From: an uncultured Collinsella sp.
GTDB taxonomy: Bacteria; Actinomycetota; Coriobacteriia; Coriobacteriales; Coriobacteriaceae
Direction: 5' to 3'
Length of the DNA: 21,107 bases
Assembly (NCBI GenBank): GCA_902465105.1
Contig: CABQLM010000034.1
Location: forward strand, 1-21,107
Positions 1-7,637 of the stretch are shown here, in pieces; the first letter of the stretch is position 1, and each line of letters begins with the position of its first letter. A program made the position numbers and the translations under genes. The notes under the pieces were generated by a model that had not been told where the DNA came from, made no database searches, and saw nothing but the letters and a program-made list of their open reading frames with translations.

Positions 1-58
1 CGAGCCAGGACTGCCCGAGCAGCGAACTAAACGGCCAGACCCGCCCAGGAGGACCCAC
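1..58 (+). other. Region upstream of thrB, possibly the tail of an upstream gene
   Basis: These bases cannot be assigned with certainty. Frame 1 reads nine codons and stops at TAA 28-30. Frame 3 stays open until a TGA at 60-62 that would overlap the thrB start as ATGA. Either could be the last codons of an upstream gene, and homoserine dehydrogenase or threonine synthase would be expected from thrB context in many bacteria. The segment ends with the thrB Shine-Dalgarno AGGAGGA at 47-53. Confidence 0.25.
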
Positions 59-940
59 ATGATCAAAATCACCGTCCCGGCAACCAGCGCAAACCTAGGC
101 ATCGGCTACGACACCCTCGGCATGGCCGTCAGCCTCTACTCGCACTTTACCTTCGAGCGCGCCGACAAGCTCACCATCACGGGCTGCCCCGAGGAGTTCC
201 AAAACGAGAACAACCTAGTCTACGTGAGCTTTGTGGATGCACTGGCTGCATGGGGCGAGCCGGCCTTCCCCGTCGCCATTGACATTCAGACTGACGTTCC
301 CGTCGCCCGCGGCCTGGGCTCCAGCTCCACCTGCGTCGTCGCCGGCATTATGGCCGCCGCCGCACTGACAGGCCACACCGTCGACCGCGCCGAGCTCGTC
401 CGCATTGCCACCGAGGTCGAGGGCCATCCCGATAACGTCGCCCCCGCTATCCTGGGCGGCGCCGTCTGCTCCTTTACGCCGACCGATTCGCTCCCCCAGT
501 GCCTGCGCTACGAGGTGAGCGATCGTTTGCGTTTTATTACCGTGATTCCACCTTACGAGGTGCATACGAGCGAGGCGCGCAAGGTCGTGCCGCAGGAGAT
601 TCCGCTCTCCACCGCCGTGTGGCAGATGGGCCGCATCGCCGGCATGACGCGCGGCTTGGAGACTGGTGACCTGAACCTGATTGCCGCCGCTAATGACGAC
701 CGTATTCAGGAGCCCTATCGTCGCCGCCTGATTCCCGACTACAACGCCGTGCGCGACACCTGCCTTAACGGCGGCGCTAAGACCATCTGGATTAGTGGCT
801 CGGGCTCGACCCTCATGGCTGTAACCGACGACACCATCGTGGCAAAGTTCCTGCAGGTCAAGCTGCGCGAGCAGTTCCCTAAGTGTGATACGCATATTCT
901 GACGTGCGACACCGAGGGCGCTCAAATCGAATACCTGTAG
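59..940 (+). CDS. thrB: Homoserine kinase
   Basis: Cytoplasmic GHMP-family kinase that phosphorylates L-homoserine with ATP, the step before threonine synthase in threonine synthesis. The 293-aa length is normal for ThrB. The N-terminus has the family pattern PATSANLGIGYDTLG (residues 7-21). The glycine/serine-rich ATP-binding motif PVARGLGSSSTC is at 81-92. A C-terminal GHMP motif is visible in the segment IWISGSGSTLMAV. The ATG at 59 is supported by AGGAGGA five bases upstream, although the frame stays open further left. The stop codon TAG (938-940) lies inside the left arm of a very long inverted repeat, so the 3' end of the message would fold into it. No other threonine gene is visible in the window. 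Confidence 0.95.
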   Translation: MIKITVPATSANLGIGYDTLGMAVSLYSHFTFERADKLTITGCPEEFQNENNLVYVSFVDALAAWGEPAFPVAIDIQTDVPVARGLGSSSTCVVAGIMAAAALTGHTVDRAELVRIATEVEGHPDNVAPAILGGAVCSFTPTDSLPQCLRYEVSDRLRFITVIPPYEVHTSEARKVVPQEIPLSTAVWQMGRIAGMTRGLETGDLNLIAAANDDRIQEPYRRRLIPDYNAVRDTCLNGGAKTIWISGSGSTLMAVTDDTIVAKFLQVKLREQFPKCDTHILTCDTEGAQIEYL

Positions 941-1120
941 ACATCGCCGATCGGTCTGTCCGGGCCACCCAGGGGCATCCCCTTAAAAACGTCCTCGCAC
1001 TTGAGGCCCGCTTATCCTGCTCCTTCGGAGCTGCGGATAAGCGGGCCTCGTGCTGCGGAATGTTTTTAAGGGGATGCCCCTGGGTGGCCCTATGGTAACG
1101 TGACTGGCGATGTCTACAGG
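934..1120. repeat. Long nested inverted repeat after thrB (element 1)
   Basis: A 187-bp hairpin in three nested stems. The outer stem is 15 bp and perfect (934-948 with 1106-1120) and includes the thrB stop codon. The middle stem is 29 bp and perfect (962-990 with 1062-1090). The inner stem is 15 bp and perfect (1003-1017 with 1035-1049), capped by a C(UUCG)G tetraloop around 1023-1028. Between the middle and inner stems lie unmatched-side sequences GTCCTC (991-996) and TGCGGAAT (1054-1061), flanking a short GCAC/GTGC pairing. It sits between convergent thrB and engB and could act as a two-way transcription barrier, but the T-tracts are not placed as in a classic terminator. A second copy of this architecture, with different stems, is at 11916-12095. 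Confidence 0.9.
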
Positions 1121-1198
1121 GACCCACGCTTTGAAGGGGCGCCGGGCTGAAATTATTGCTTTTTATTGGTAGGGGCTCTTGCTAGGCTGGAGCACTTA

Positions 1199-1789
1199 TT
1201 AGAGGCAGGCCTCGGCGATGCGCTTTTTGAGCTCGTCGATGCCGGTACCGGTCTGGGAGCTTGTGATGATCACATTCTCGGCCGGGACGTTGAGCTGCTT
1301 TTTGATAGCTGCTGCCTGGCGGGCCTGCTGGGTGCGGCTGAGCTTGTCGGCCTTGGTAAGGCAGACGATAAAGTTGAACTCGTTGCCCTGCAGATAGTCA
1401 ATCATGTCATGGTCGAGCTTGCTGGGGTCATGGCGAATGTCCACCAGCGACACAACCAGGTTAAAGCTGCGCTCGGAGTCGAAGAAGTCGCCGATGAGCT
1501 CGGCCCAGCGGTCGCGCTCAGCCTTGGAACGGCGGGCGAAACCATAGCCCGGAAGGTCGACAAAGTGCACGTCGTCAGCCTCGAAGAAGTTAATGTTGCT
1601 CGTCTTGCCCGGCGTGCTCGAAACCTTGACCAGATTCTTGCGGCCAAAGAGCTTGTTCATAATCGACGACTTGCCTACGTTGGAGCGGCCGACAAAACTT
1701 ACCTCGGGACAGGTGGACTCGGGAATCTGTGAAACCTTGCCGTAGCTGGCGACGAACTTGGCAAGCTGGTAGTTAATGGAATCGGCCAT
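1199..1789 (-). CDS. engB: Ribosome biogenesis GTP-binding protein EngB (YihA/YsxC)
   Basis: Small TRAFAC-class GTPase needed for assembly of the large ribosomal subunit. The 196-aa length fits the family. All GTP-binding motifs are visible: G1 GRSNVGKSS (34-42), the STPGKT switch (58-63), G3 DLPG (78-81), G4 TKAD (135-138), and a G5-like TSSQTGTG near 166-173. I chose the ATG at 1789 because AAGGAG lies five bases upstream. An earlier in-frame codon would add eight residues that are not typical of the family. The gene starts 38 bp after the nucleosidase gene on the same strand, so the two are probably co-transcribed, though their functions are unrelated. The gene runs towards the long inverted repeat at 934-1120, and no separate terminator is seen. 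Confidence 0.95.
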   Translation of the reverse strand: MADSINYQLAKFVASYGKVSQIPESTCPEVSFVGRSNVGKSSIMNKLFGRKNLVKVSSTPGKTSNINFFEADDVHFVDLPGYGFARRSKAERDRWAELIGDFFDSERSFNLVVSLVDIRHDPSKLDHDMIDYLQGNEFNFIVCLTKADKLSRTQQARQAAAIKKQLNVPAENVIITSSQTGTGIDELKKRIAEACL

Positions 1790-1827
1790 GGACACTCCTT
1801 GGTCGTAGGTCACTTACAACAAACGGG

Positions 1828-2568
1828 TTAGCACGCTGCAGCAATGCGGCGAACGATATCGAGCGTGATGCTACTCGCGGTGCGGGCATACTCATCCAGA
1901 TCAAACTCACGCTCGCAAAATGCATCGTATGCCTCGTCACAATTATCGCTGATAGCACGCAGCACCAAGCAATCGACACCGTTCTTGGTCGCGATATGGG
2001 CGATTGCCGCGCCCTCCATCTCGACACAATCGGCGTGCGTCGCCTCGATGGCGGCATTGCGCATAACATCGCCCGTCACAAAGCGGTCGCCCGTGGCAAT
2101 GGTTCCGCACAGGAACTGCTTGGGATCATCGCCCGCAGCGGTATCGAGAACCCCGGCATCGACAAAACCATGATCTTTGAGCACGGCACCGGCAATCTGC
2201 ACGAGGGCACCCGTTGAAGCAAACTCCTCAAGTTCCGGAGCAGACTCTGCGATGAGTGCCGTATCGGTATCCAGATAGCGCAGGCACCTGCCTATAACCA
2301 CGTCGTTAATATGAAGTTTAGGGTTTAAACCACCCGCAATACCCGAAAACACAACAGCCTGCGGGGCATATTTGCTAATGAGGTGCTGCGTTGCAGCGGC
2401 AGCATTCACGGTACCCATGCCAGCAGTCGTGGCAACGACCGTCAGGCCGTCAAGCTCGCCGCTTACGACTGTCAGACCGGCCTCCTGTGCTACCTGCGCA
2501 CCGTCAAGCTCCTCTTTAATCTGCGCGACCTCTTTTTCAAGTGCCCCGATAATCGCGATGGTGGCCAT
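1828..2568 (-). CDS. mtnN: 5'-methylthioadenosine / S-adenosylhomocysteine nucleosidase
   Basis: Hydrolyses the glycosidic bond of methylthioadenosine and S-adenosylhomocysteine, releasing adenine. This clears inhibitory by-products of S-adenosylmethionine use and feeds methionine and autoinducer-2 metabolism. The 246-aa protein starts MATIAIIGALEKEV, and the Glu at 13 matches catalytic Glu12 of the E. coli enzyme. FSGIAGGL (74-81) is the purine nucleoside phosphorylase-fold glycine loop. VEMEG (172-176) holds the ribose-binding Glu175, and RAISD (194-198) supplies the catalytic Asp198. The ATG at 2568 begins the conserved domain; its ribosome site is weak (GGGGGA). Upstream in-frame ATGs at 2586 and 2592 would add six or eight residues. 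Downstream engB is probably in the same transcript. Confidence 0.92.
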   Translation of the reverse strand: MATIAIIGALEKEVAQIKEELDGAQVAQEAGLTVVSGELDGLTVVATTAGMGTVNAAAATQHLISKYAPQAVVFSGIAGGLNPKLHINDVVIGRCLRYLDTDTALIAESAPELEEFASTGALVQIAGAVLKDHGFVDAGVLDTAAGDDPKQFLCGTIATGDRFVTGDVMRNAAIEATHADCVEMEGAAIAHIATKNGVDCLVLRAISDNCDEAYDAFCEREFDLDEYARTASSITLDIVRRIAAAC

Positions 2569-2723
2569 ACCGTCCCCCAAACCCATAAACAACTAGTATC
2601 CACGTATGGTACCAGCAATTAAGAGCTATTCGAAGCCGTCACATCACACTCGATGCCATTTAGGAGCATATGAACACGACAAGCTTTGTGATTCCAAAAC
2701 TAGAACGTTTCGGTCACCAAGGG

Positions 2724-3839
2724 CTAGGACAATACGGCACGCATGTCATATAGCGCAGAGGCTATCTGCGAAACCAAGGCACCCGACTGATCACTCCAGG
2801 GCATAGACGTCATGATGCTCATGACGTAGGCGTGATCGTCCGCATCGATAAGCCCCGCATCACAGGTCGAATAGTAACCGCCCTCGCAAATCCAGCCGCC
2901 TTTGTTGCGCACCAAAACCTGATCGTCCGCGATGCCGTCACGAATAAACGATCTCGTCGTAGCGGCAAGGAGTCCCGACAGCCACTGCGAGGTTTCGGTG
3001 CCCCCGTTAAGATACTCGCTCATCTCGTGCCACAGCTTTGCCGAGGAACATGGGCAATAGGTGGGAAAATCGCTCATGACATCGAGCGGGGCGTCATCGA
3101 TATCGAGGCTTGCCACCCAATCCTCATAACCATCTTGGTCGAACGCGCTGCGCAATGCGATATACGAATCATTATCCGAATTAACAACCGCCGCCTCAAT
3201 CAGGTCTCGCACCGTCTGCCAACCCATGCTAGAGCTGCCATAGGTGCCCAAGGGATCATCAAGCGACACCTGCCCCGTCTCGACCAATGATTCGCAAATA
3301 TAGAGCGCGTACGGTGCCTTATAGCTACTGGCGCCGTATATCTCAAGATTGCTGTGGTATGCAACGCCCTCGCCACTTGTCAGGTCGTAAAACACAAAGC
3401 CGACCTCTCCCAATTCCTCGGCTTTTGCGACGGCATCTTCGAGCGCCGCAAGCTGAACGTTTGAGCATGCGGGCGCCTTGCCGCCCACAAGCGAGAAGGC
3501 CTGAATCGCGTCACCCGCGGGAATGTCGTTAAAGTCTGCTATCGATAAGCCGGCCTGCAGACCAACCGTCGATAGAGCCTGCTTTGCCTCACACTTTGAC
3601 TTTGAGGCTTTTTCATTTTGTGCTTGTACTGTCGCGTCGCCGGATAAGGTCACCCGCTGCGATGCATAGGTCTTGGCGGTCATTGCGAGGATAATGACCG
3701 CCAGAACAGCAACTCCGGCAATAGCAAGCCTTGCCACGCGGGACCGAATAACGCTAAGGCCACAACATGACGCGCCCGGCACTTCCTGTTTATCGCCATG
3801 CCGGGGCGTATATCCGCTCCGCGATGCGTTGTTTCGCAC
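2724..3839 (-). CDS. Membrane-anchored class A beta-lactamase-like serine hydrolase
   Basis: A 371-aa protein with a short basic cytoplasmic tail, one hydrophobic segment (about 37-57) that looks like a signal anchor, a low-complexity linker, and an extracytoplasmic domain of the serine beta-lactamase / D-Ala-D-Ala peptidase fold. The motifs are SSYK (171-174, the SxxK nucleophile motif), SDN (221-223) and KGG (313-315, where KTG or KSG is usual). Real resistance activity is doubtful. Many such genes in Gram-positives are cell-wall hydrolases or regulators of unknown substrate. I chose GTG at 3839 because AGGAGG stands four bases upstream and a good promoter (3877-3905) overlaps the longer alternatives starting at 3878 (ATG) or 3905 (TTG). 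The domain holds several cysteines, which may form disulfides. It is probably a single-gene unit. Confidence 0.75.
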   Translation of the reverse strand: MRNNASRSGYTPRHGDKQEVPGASCCGLSVIRSRVARLAIAGVAVLAVIILAMTAKTYASQRVTLSGDATVQAQNEKASKSKCEAKQALSTVGLQAGLSIADFNDIPAGDAIQAFSLVGGKAPACSNVQLAALEDAVAKAEELGEVGFVFYDLTSGEGVAYHSNLEIYGASSYKAPYALYICESLVETGQVSLDDPLGTYGSSSMGWQTVRDLIEAAVVNSDNDSYIALRSAFDQDGYEDWVASLDIDDAPLDVMSDFPTYCPCSSAKLWHEMSEYLNGGTETSQWLSGLLAATTRSFIRDGIADDQVLVRNKGGWICEGGYYSTCDAGLIDADDHAYVMSIMTSMPWSDQSGALVSQIASALYDMRAVLS

Positions 3840-3876
3840 GTGGCCTCCTGACTGCCGCCATTTATATACAGAAAGC

Positions 3877-3905
3877 ATAATAGCGAGCAGGTATTTCTTT
3901 CCCAA
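3877..3905 (-). promoter_or_regulatory. Promoter of the serine hydrolase gene
   Basis: On the minus strand TTGGGA (3905-3900) and TATTAT (3882-3877) are separated by exactly 17 bp, a good match to a housekeeping sigma promoter. Transcription would begin near 3870, about 30 bases before the GTG start chosen at 3839. This argues against the longer translation starts. Confidence 0.55.
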
Positions 3906-4013
3906 AATATTCAGCGAGGTTTAAGGTGATTCTAAAGAAACCACAGGTGTTTCTATGCACATCAAACAAATCTGTTGCGTATTTCACCGCAGCTTTAACC
4001 AGTTTTTTGGGAC

Positions 4014-4033
4014 GGGAGCTCTTTTAGCTGCCC
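4014..4033 (-). terminator. Small hairpin directly after pflA
   Basis: GGGAGCT (4014-4020) pairs with AGCTGCCC (4026-4033) with one bulged base, starting immediately after the pflA stop codon. There is no clear T-tract beyond it on the minus strand, so it is a weak terminator at best. Confidence 0.3.
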
Positions 4034-4852
4034 TTAGCCGATAGCCGACCTGAGCTCGGCGCGGCGCTTTTTCATGCCGGCCATAACGGCATTGCGCAAC
4101 TCGGGCATACGCGCGGTATCCATCTGGGGCACGCCCTCGAGCTTATAGGGAATGCCCAGTTGCTCGTATTTGACGACACCCATGGTGTGATACGGCAGCA
4201 TCTCCAGGCCGACCACGTTATGCCACGGGGCGATCAGGCGACCGAGCGCCTCGCACTCCTCCACCGTGTCGGTAATGCCCGGCACCACCACGTGGCGGAT
4301 AACGACCTTAATCTTGCGACGGGCAAGCTCATCGCCAAACGCCAGGATGCGCGCAGGATCGCATCCGGTCAACTTTTTGTGCTCAACCGGATCGGCATGC
4401 TTAATGTCGAGCAGCACCATATCGGTCTCGTTGAGAACGGCATCGAACTTCTCGGGGCGGTTGGGATCAAACGCATAACCGCAGCTATCCAGGCAGGTAT
4501 GCACGCGGCCATCGGGGTTGTTGTGCATGGCGCGGAACAGGTCGGCCAAAAACTCGGGTTGCAGAAGCGGCTCGCCGCCCGAAACGGTAATGCCGCCACT
4601 GCGATAGAACTCATGGTTGCTCTGGAACTCGTCCATCAGGTGCTCGACGGTCACCATAGTGCCGCCCTTAACGGACCAGGTATCGGGATTGTGGCAATAT
4701 GCACAACGCATAGGACAACCTTGGACGAACACTACGAAGCGGATGCCGGGACCGTCGACCGTCCCCATCGTCTCGATTGAATGCACACGGCCCAGAGCAA
4801 ATGCGGAATCCTCGGGACGAGCATCCACACCCTCGAGCGTCATCTCAGCCAT
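4034..4852 (-). CDS. pflA: Pyruvate formate-lyase activating enzyme (radical SAM)
   Basis: Radical SAM enzyme that installs the glycyl radical on pyruvate formate-lyase by abstracting a hydrogen with a 5'-deoxyadenosyl radical; strictly anaerobic and cytoplasmic. The 272-aa protein has the [4Fe-4S] motif CPMRCAYC, with ligands C46, C50 and C53. It also has the GTVDGPGIRFVVFVQGC lead-in typical of PflA and the SAM-binding SGGEP (91-95). It is slightly longer than E. coli PflA (246 aa), mostly by an N-terminal extension of about 20 residues. The ATG at 4852 has only a modest ribosome site. Its substrate should be the separate glycyl-radical subunit at 12094-12345. Unlike many genomes, pflA here is not next to pflB but lies about 7 kb away, with six unrelated genes between. 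Confidence 0.92.
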   Translation of the reverse strand: MAEMTLEGVDARPEDSAFALGRVHSIETMGTVDGPGIRFVVFVQGCPMRCAYCHNPDTWSVKGGTMVTVEHLMDEFQSNHEFYRSGGITVSGGEPLLQPEFLADLFRAMHNNPDGRVHTCLDSCGYAFDPNRPEKFDAVLNETDMVLLDIKHADPVEHKKLTGCDPARILAFGDELARRKIKVVIRHVVVPGITDTVEECEALGRLIAPWHNVVGLEMLPYHTMGVVKYEQLGIPYKLEGVPQMDTARMPELRNAVMAGMKKRRAELRSAIG

Positions 4853-4901
4853 TCCCGCTACCTTGCCTCTCGTTGGTTTTAGCTACATAAATGCCAGAGC
4901 C

Positions 4902-4907
4902 ATTCTA
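4902..4907 (-). promoter_or_regulatory. Possible -10 box for pflA
   Basis: The minus strand reads TAGAAT at 4907-4902, about 50 bases before the pflA ATG. Only a poor -35 (TTTCAC, 16 bp upstream) is present, so this would need an activator or may be chance. Confidence 0.3.
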
Positions 4908-4974
4908 GCCCATACGCATGATGGTGAAACGGTTTGGCGGCCAATTGGATTGTCCTATTTGGCCTCACGCAAGT

Positions 4975-5007
4975 GCGGCGAGAGGGTTATCGCAACCCGC
5001 CCGCCGC
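4975..5007 (-). terminator. Hairpin after the DegV gene
   Basis: GCGGCG (4975-4980) pairs with CGCCGC (5002-5007), and GGGTT (4984-4988) pairs with AACCC (4994-4998), with a 3x3 internal loop between. It lies 32 bp downstream of the degV stop. No T-tract follows, so termination is plausible rather than clear. Confidence 0.4.
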
Positions 5008-5038
5008 CGTGGCAATAGATATCGATAGACGCCAGACC

Positions 5039-5893
5039 TTACGCCTTAAGCGTAAGCACCGCGCCAAAGGCCGTCGGGCCGCAATGGCTCGAGATGACAC
5101 CGCCGACCTGAGTCCAGGTAATGTCCTTAAAGCCCAGGTCGTGCGCATAGACTTCCATGTCGTCGCGAAGCTCCTGGGAAAGGCCTACCGAATACGCCAG
5201 ACCAATGTGCGAGTAGTCAATCTCGCCCTTCGCAACCATGTGGTCAATAAAGGCGCGGGCGCATTTGAGCATAGAGCCGCGGAACTTCTTAGTCGCCACG
5301 AACTTGCCGTCCGTCACCTCAATACAGGGCTTGATTTTGAGCAGGTGGGCGCCCAGGAACGCGACGTTGGACAAGCGACCGCCCGCCTTAAGGAAGGCAA
5401 GGTCCGTAGGAACAAAACCCAGCAACACACGGTCCATGACGGAGTTCGCGAAGGCGAAGATCTCGTCGACGGTGGCATCGGGGTGAGCCTCGATGTATTT
5501 GGCGGTCTCGACGACAACGAGCGACTGGCCCACCGAGACAAAGCGCGTATCCATGGAGAACACGTAGTCGCGGCCCTTAGCTGCAATCTTTGAGGACTGA
5601 TGCGAGCAGGTCGTGACTTCGGAATACGCGAGATGCAAAATGGTCGCGTCGGGCTGCTCAGCGTGAATGCGGTCGTACACGTGAGCAAAATCCGCAGGCG
5701 CGCAGCCACTGGTCTTGGGCATCACGCCAAACTCGTTGCAGCGCGAATAAATCTCGAGCGGATCGATCGAGCCGTCCTCGACGGTCTCGTCACCAATCGT
5801 GACATGCATAGGCACGCGCACGATACCGTAGCGTTCGCAGAGCTCTGGCGTCACATCCGAACCAGATTCAACCACGATTATGTACTTGCCCAT
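5039..5893 (-). CDS. DegV / FakB-type fatty-acid-binding protein
   Basis: A 284-aa DegV-family protein. Family members characterised in Gram-positives (FakB) bind a fatty acid and present it to the kinase FakA for phosphorylation and entry into phospholipid synthesis. Visible features are the N-terminal VESGSD (8-13, family DS-type start), PKTSG (59-63, matching the usual PKTSQ), DTRFVSVGQSL (115-125), KAGGRLS (169-175), and the C-terminal GGVISSHCGPTAFG (264-277). The usual lipid-binding SSGLSGTYQ loop is replaced by a divergent YSEVTTCSHQS (90-100), so ligand choice may differ. No FakA is in the window. The ATG at 5893 begins the domain but has little Shine-Dalgarno; GTG at 5902 or TTG at 5914 are in-frame alternatives. 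Confidence 0.88.
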   Translation of the reverse strand: MGKYIIVVESGSDVTPELCERYGIVRVPMHVTIGDETVEDGSIDPLEIYSRCNEFGVMPKTSGCAPADFAHVYDRIHAEQPDATILHLAYSEVTTCSHQSSKIAAKGRDYVFSMDTRFVSVGQSLVVVETAKYIEAHPDATVDEIFAFANSVMDRVLLGFVPTDLAFLKAGGRLSNVAFLGAHLLKIKPCIEVTDGKFVATKKFRGSMLKCARAFIDHMVAKGEIDYSHIGLAYSVGLSQELRDDMEVYAHDLGFKDITWTQVGGVISSHCGPTAFGAVLTLKA

Positions 5894-5979
5894 TCTTATC
5901 ACGACCCATCTCAACGTTGGCTATTTAATATGTGACGCACGTCCACCATCCTGCTGCAGAACTGCCCTCAAGCGCCAAA

Positions 5980-6018
5980 GAGACGCCGCCCCTTGCACAC
6001 AACAAAGGACAGCGTCTC
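5980..6018 (-). terminator. Hairpin between the sucrose operon and degV
   Basis: GAGACGC (5980-5986) pairs with GCGTCTC (6012-6018). A second short stem inside pairs fully only in minus-strand RNA, by a G-U pair. The sequence beyond it on the minus strand is only TTT. This favours termination of leftward transcripts coming from the sucrose operon, but weakly. Confidence 0.4.
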
Positions 6019-6082
6019 CCTGGAAAACTCCGTGCTTGCTTGAGATTCTACACGGTTTATTAAGGAGTGTTACTTATTCCGC

Positions 6083-6111
6083 AAACGGTAGCTATACGCG
6101 ATAAACGGTAG
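6083..6111. repeat. Direct repeat AAACGGTAG, two copies 20 bp apart
   Basis: AAACGGTAG occurs at 6083-6091 and 6103-6111, about two helical turns apart, in the intergenic region between sacA and degV. The related 10-mer AACGGTAGCT appears again on the minus strand at 14774-14765, upstream of pflB. Its role is unknown. Confidence 0.35.
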
Positions 6112-6151
6112 TTGGCCGCAGCAACTGCGACACATTTCGCCCAGCAAGTCC

Positions 6152-6172
6152 AATCGTGCTCCAAGCACGATT
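6152..6172 (-). terminator. Hairpin overlapping the sacA stop codon
   Basis: AATCGTGC (6152-6159) pairs perfectly with GCACGATT (6165-6172) around a 5-nt loop. The arm includes part of the sacA TAA stop. There is no T-tract, so it may protect the mRNA 3' end rather than terminate transcription. Confidence 0.4.
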
Positions 6173-7619
6173 AATGCACGAGGCGGTAGAAATTCATCGA
6201 CGCTGCACCCTCGGAGCGCAGCCCCATCGCCGGTACCGCCGACGAATAGGTGCGGCTCGTAAGTGCCGCCTCGCCGCCGTTAGCAAAAATCTCGACCATC
6301 GTAGTGTCCGAAAGCACACGCAGGTCGCGAAGCTCGCTGAGCTCGATCGACCTCTGGTCGCGCCCATAGCCTTCGTCGCCCATATCGAGGGTAAGCATCC
6401 CGTCCGCATAACGCACAAAGACACCCTTGCGGATTTCGAGCTCGATCATCTTAGCTCCCTCACAGGAAACCACAACATCAAACAGGCGTCCCGGCTCCTC
6501 GACGGTCCCTCCGCCTACGGTACGAACGTAGTCGCCGCGCATCCTCTCAATCTCGTGCGCCGGCTGCTGGCAGAGCTTGCCACCGCGCATGCTCAGCTCT
6601 CTCGGCACCGTCAACGCGCACTGCCATCCGCGTGCCACCGTCGGGCTTTCTGCCGTCGCATCGGGGCAACCCGACCATCCGATCATCAAGCGTCGACCTG
6701 CCGCATCCTCAAAGGACTGCGGGGCATAGAAATCAAAACCGGCATCGACCATCGGAGGCATGCCCTGCCCGGCGATCTTAAAGCTCGGCGCCTCCCAATC
6801 GGCCTCGATGGAAAACCACACGCACTGGTGCGGATTGCGGTAACGCCAACCAACGGCGGGCACGCCCTGCGGACAGCAAACGAGAATAAGCTCGCCATCG
6901 AGCTCAAACAGATCAGGGCACTCCCACATAAAACCAAACTTCTCGCCTAGCTCAATGCGCGTCGCATAGCTCCAGTCCTCTAGATCGCTCGAGGTATAGA
7001 CAAGCACGCAGCCACGGTCGTCTTTCGTACGAGCGCCCAGAACCATGTAGTAGATACCATCGTGTTCAAGGATTTTGGGGTCACGCACGTGCGTGCCGAT
7101 ATCGTCGGGGTAATCGACCGGTCCAACAGCTATGCGCTTCTCGCCCAATTCGTCGGGGTTCTCCGCAACCATATGAATCTGGTTTTGCTCACGGCCCGTC
7201 AACACGTAGTCGTAATCATCGCGGTCAAAATGCTTGACGTTGCCGGTATAGAAGTAGTGAATCTTGCCATCACGTACAAAGGCAGAACCAGAATACGCTC
7301 CACTCGAATCCAAATCGGAATCGGGGAACAGCACGGGGCCGTGATTCTCGTACGTCACAAAATCCTTTGTCGTCAGATGGTTCCAAAGCACTGGACCGCC
7401 ATGCGCAGCATCAAACGGATCGTATTGATGATAGATGTGATATGTATCACCAATCTGAACCAAACCGTTGGGGTCGTTGAGCCAGCCGAGCTCAGGCTCC
7501 ACATGAAACAGGAGTCTATCGGGGTCGGACGCGATGCGAGCCGCCGTCTCATCCTGTCCGGCTCGCCACTGCTCATAGTCCGCGCGTGTCACCTTATTTT
7601 TTTGATTAAACATCGCCAT
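6171..7619 (-). CDS. sacA: Sucrose-6-phosphate hydrolase (GH32)
   Basis: Cytoplasmic glycoside hydrolase family 32 enzyme that splits sucrose-6-phosphate, made by the PTS, into glucose-6-phosphate and fructose. At 482 aa it has the normal length. The three catalytic motifs are intact: WLNDPNG (46-52, nucleophile D49), RDP (179-181, transition-state stabiliser D180) and ECPD (233-236, acid/base E233). A five-bladed propeller and a C-terminal beta-sandwich are expected. There is no signal peptide, which fits a phosphorylated intracellular substrate. Two ATGs compete: 7619 and 7613. GAGAAGG is closer to ideal spacing for the second, which would give 480 aa. It is the last gene of the operon behind the PTS gene, separated by 95 bp that hold a strong hairpin. 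The substrate is inferred from the neighbouring EIIBC. Confidence 0.9.
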   Translation of the reverse strand: MAMFNQKNKVTRADYEQWRAGQDETAARIASDPDRLLFHVEPELGWLNDPNGLVQIGDTYHIYHQYDPFDAAHGGPVLWNHLTTKDFVTYENHGPVLFPDSDLDSSGAYSGSAFVRDGKIHYFYTGNVKHFDRDDYDYVLTGREQNQIHMVAENPDELGEKRIAVGPVDYPDDIGTHVRDPKILEHDGIYYMVLGARTKDDRGCVLVYTSSDLEDWSYATRIELGEKFGFMWECPDLFELDGELILVCCPQGVPAVGWRYRNPHQCVWFSIEADWEAPSFKIAGQGMPPMVDAGFDFYAPQSFEDAAGRRLMIGWSGCPDATAESPTVARGWQCALTVPRELSMRGGKLCQQPAHEIERMRGDYVRTVGGGTVEEPGRLFDVVVSCEGAKMIELEIRKGVFVRYADGMLTLDMGDEGYGRDQRSIELSELRDLRVLSDTTMVEIFANGGEAALTSRTYSSAVPAMGLRSEGAASMNFYRLVH

Positions 7620-7637
7620 TGACCTTCTCGTCTATAG

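Noticed and set aside
904..1127. Small open frames across the thrB 3' region
   Set aside because: They arise from the long inverted repeat; the two strands give nearly the same peptide because the arms are complementary. No ribosome site or conserved protein is apparent.
2724..3839. A genuine antibiotic-resistance beta-lactamase
   Set aside because: The SxxK and SDN motifs are present, but the protein is membrane-anchored, KTG is KGG, and overall similarity to known resistance enzymes looks low. Resistance cannot be claimed from sequence alone.
4799..4822. GCGGAATCCTCGGGACG in pflA, resembling parts of the motif shared by the long hairpins
   Set aside because: It is inside a conserved coding sequence and has no flanking inverted repeat. 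CGTCCTC-like strings also occur by chance in other genes (5776, 9511, 10520).
5880..6104. A small open frame between degV and sacA
   Set aside because: No ribosome site and no protein-like composition; the region holds hairpins and direct repeats and overlaps the degV start.
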